Assembly: GCF_029227915.1 (NCBI RefSeq)
Contig: NC_079880.1
Coordinates: forward strand, 1,180,001 to 1,244,000
DNA length: 64,000 bases
Reading direction: 5' to 3'
From: Hydractinia symbiolongicarpus
Lineage: Eukaryota > Cnidaria > Hydrozoa > Anthoathecata > Hydractiniidae
Shown here: one piece after another, positions 63,801 through 64,000 of the stretch
Numbering within the stretch: position 1 is the first letter of the stretch
Layout of the letters: each line of letters begins with the position of its first letter
Program-made: the position numbers and the translations under genes
Notes under the pieces: generated by a model
The model's database searches: none
Seen by the model: only the letters and a program-made list of their open reading frames with translations
Told to the model about the DNA's origin: nothing

Positions 63801-64000
63801 CAATAACGGCTAGGATTGGTCCCACAGTAAAAAAATGACTTTCTTATCTTAATTCTTAAATGAAGCGCTACCACAGCGCCCAGTGTAATCGCTGAGTTTC
63901 GTCAATTAATTCAAATTGAGAAGAATGTTATTTCTTGGAGTCCAATTGTGTCACTTTCACATTTATAGTGTCACAGTCCATAATCGGATCAATTAAGTCC
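60844..64000. repeat. Diverged monomer subfamily with a four-monomer repeat
   Basis: Anchors 60,844, 61,216, 61,588, 61,956, 62,328, 62,701, 63,074, 63,443 and 63,816. Types A-B-C-D at 61,216/61,588/61,956/62,328 recur as A-B at 62,701/63,074 (+1,485/1,486), then D-A at 63,443/63,816 (+1,115), so C is missing in the second round. Markers are TTTATAGTGTCACAGTCC (61,361; 62,847; 63,962), GTCAAGAAGAATG with six bases lost, and CTAAATTCTTAAATG. These monomers differ more from the rest than other classes do. Confidence 0.87.

Larger units (their letters stand above)
42967..64000. repeat. Satellite array of ~372-bp monomers, right part
   Basis: This continues the same array in the same orientation after the transposon. 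Phase is conserved across the insertion: anchors 42,182 and 43,307 are 1,125 apart, which becomes 373 after removing 748 bp of element and 4 bp of duplicated target. Anchors then continue at 43,680, 44,052, 44,424, 44,796 and on to 63,816. The window ends inside a monomer, so the array extends further. No non-satellite gap over 300 bases is present in this part. Confidence 0.97.

Noticed and set aside
1-64000. CRISPR array or other prokaryotic repeat system
   Set aside because: The repeated unit is 372 bp with no constant repeat and unique spacer alternation, and there are no cas genes. The flanking logic is that of eukaryotic satellite DNA.
1-64000. tRNA, rRNA or small RNA genes
   Set aside because: I found no cloverleaf with A and B boxes and no rRNA-like conserved stretch. 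The short hairpins are simple 5-bp stems.
1-64000. One uniform higher-order repeat for the whole window
   Set aside because: Different domains have different steps (743-747, 1,115-1,118, 1,486-1,489, 1,659, 2,982, 3,711 and 24,652 bp), so no single unit fits.

Overview
The whole 64-kb window is eukaryotic satellite DNA. One AT-rich monomer of about 372 bp (usually 371-375) is repeated head-to-tail on a single strand orientation from the first base to the last. I tracked one anchor in every unit (the first T of the TTGGTCCC-like motif after CTAGGA/CTACGA) and found 176 anchors from 179 to 63,816. The array is interrupted once, at 42,219-42,966, by a 748-bp non-autonomous DNA transposon of piggyBac type with perfect 17-bp terminal inverted repeats and a duplicated TTAA target. 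I see no protein-coding gene, RNA gene, operon, CRISPR array or prokaryotic signal. The few short reading frames (62-94 codons) are chance openings that recur at the same monomer phase because the monomers are homologous. The host is a eukaryote, most likely an animal, because piggyBac-like TTAA elements and long higher-order satellite arrays are typical there. The species and the satellite family are not recognisable to me.

Layout: 1-7,886 is a block repeated at 24,652-32,176 (offset 24,652, about 99% alike by eye) and in part at 49,930-52,335 (offset 49,253). Inside the first copy, 4,576-8,287 is tandemly duplicated as 8,288-11,946 (offset 3,711-3,712, almost identical). The stretch 12,060-24,651 is built from local higher-order repeats: a trimer of 1,117 bp, a 1,659-bp unit carrying a half-length monomer, and dimers of 745-747 bp. 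The stretch 30,949-39,170 is an eight-monomer unit of 2,982 bp present nearly three times. From 39,170 to 49,635 there are trimers, dimers and the transposon. From 49,805 to 60,760 elements of all earlier blocks reappear, including a copy of 39,213-40,700 at offsets 19,396 and 20,140. From about 60,844 to the end the monomers belong to a more diverged subfamily organised as a four-monomer repeat.

Nothing here works as a gene system. The pattern is that of unequal exchange and gene conversion at several scales, with shared deletion junctions (170-bp half units, 66-bp stubs) acting as lineage markers. A centromeric or pericentromeric location is a reasonable inference, but the sequence alone does not prove it.
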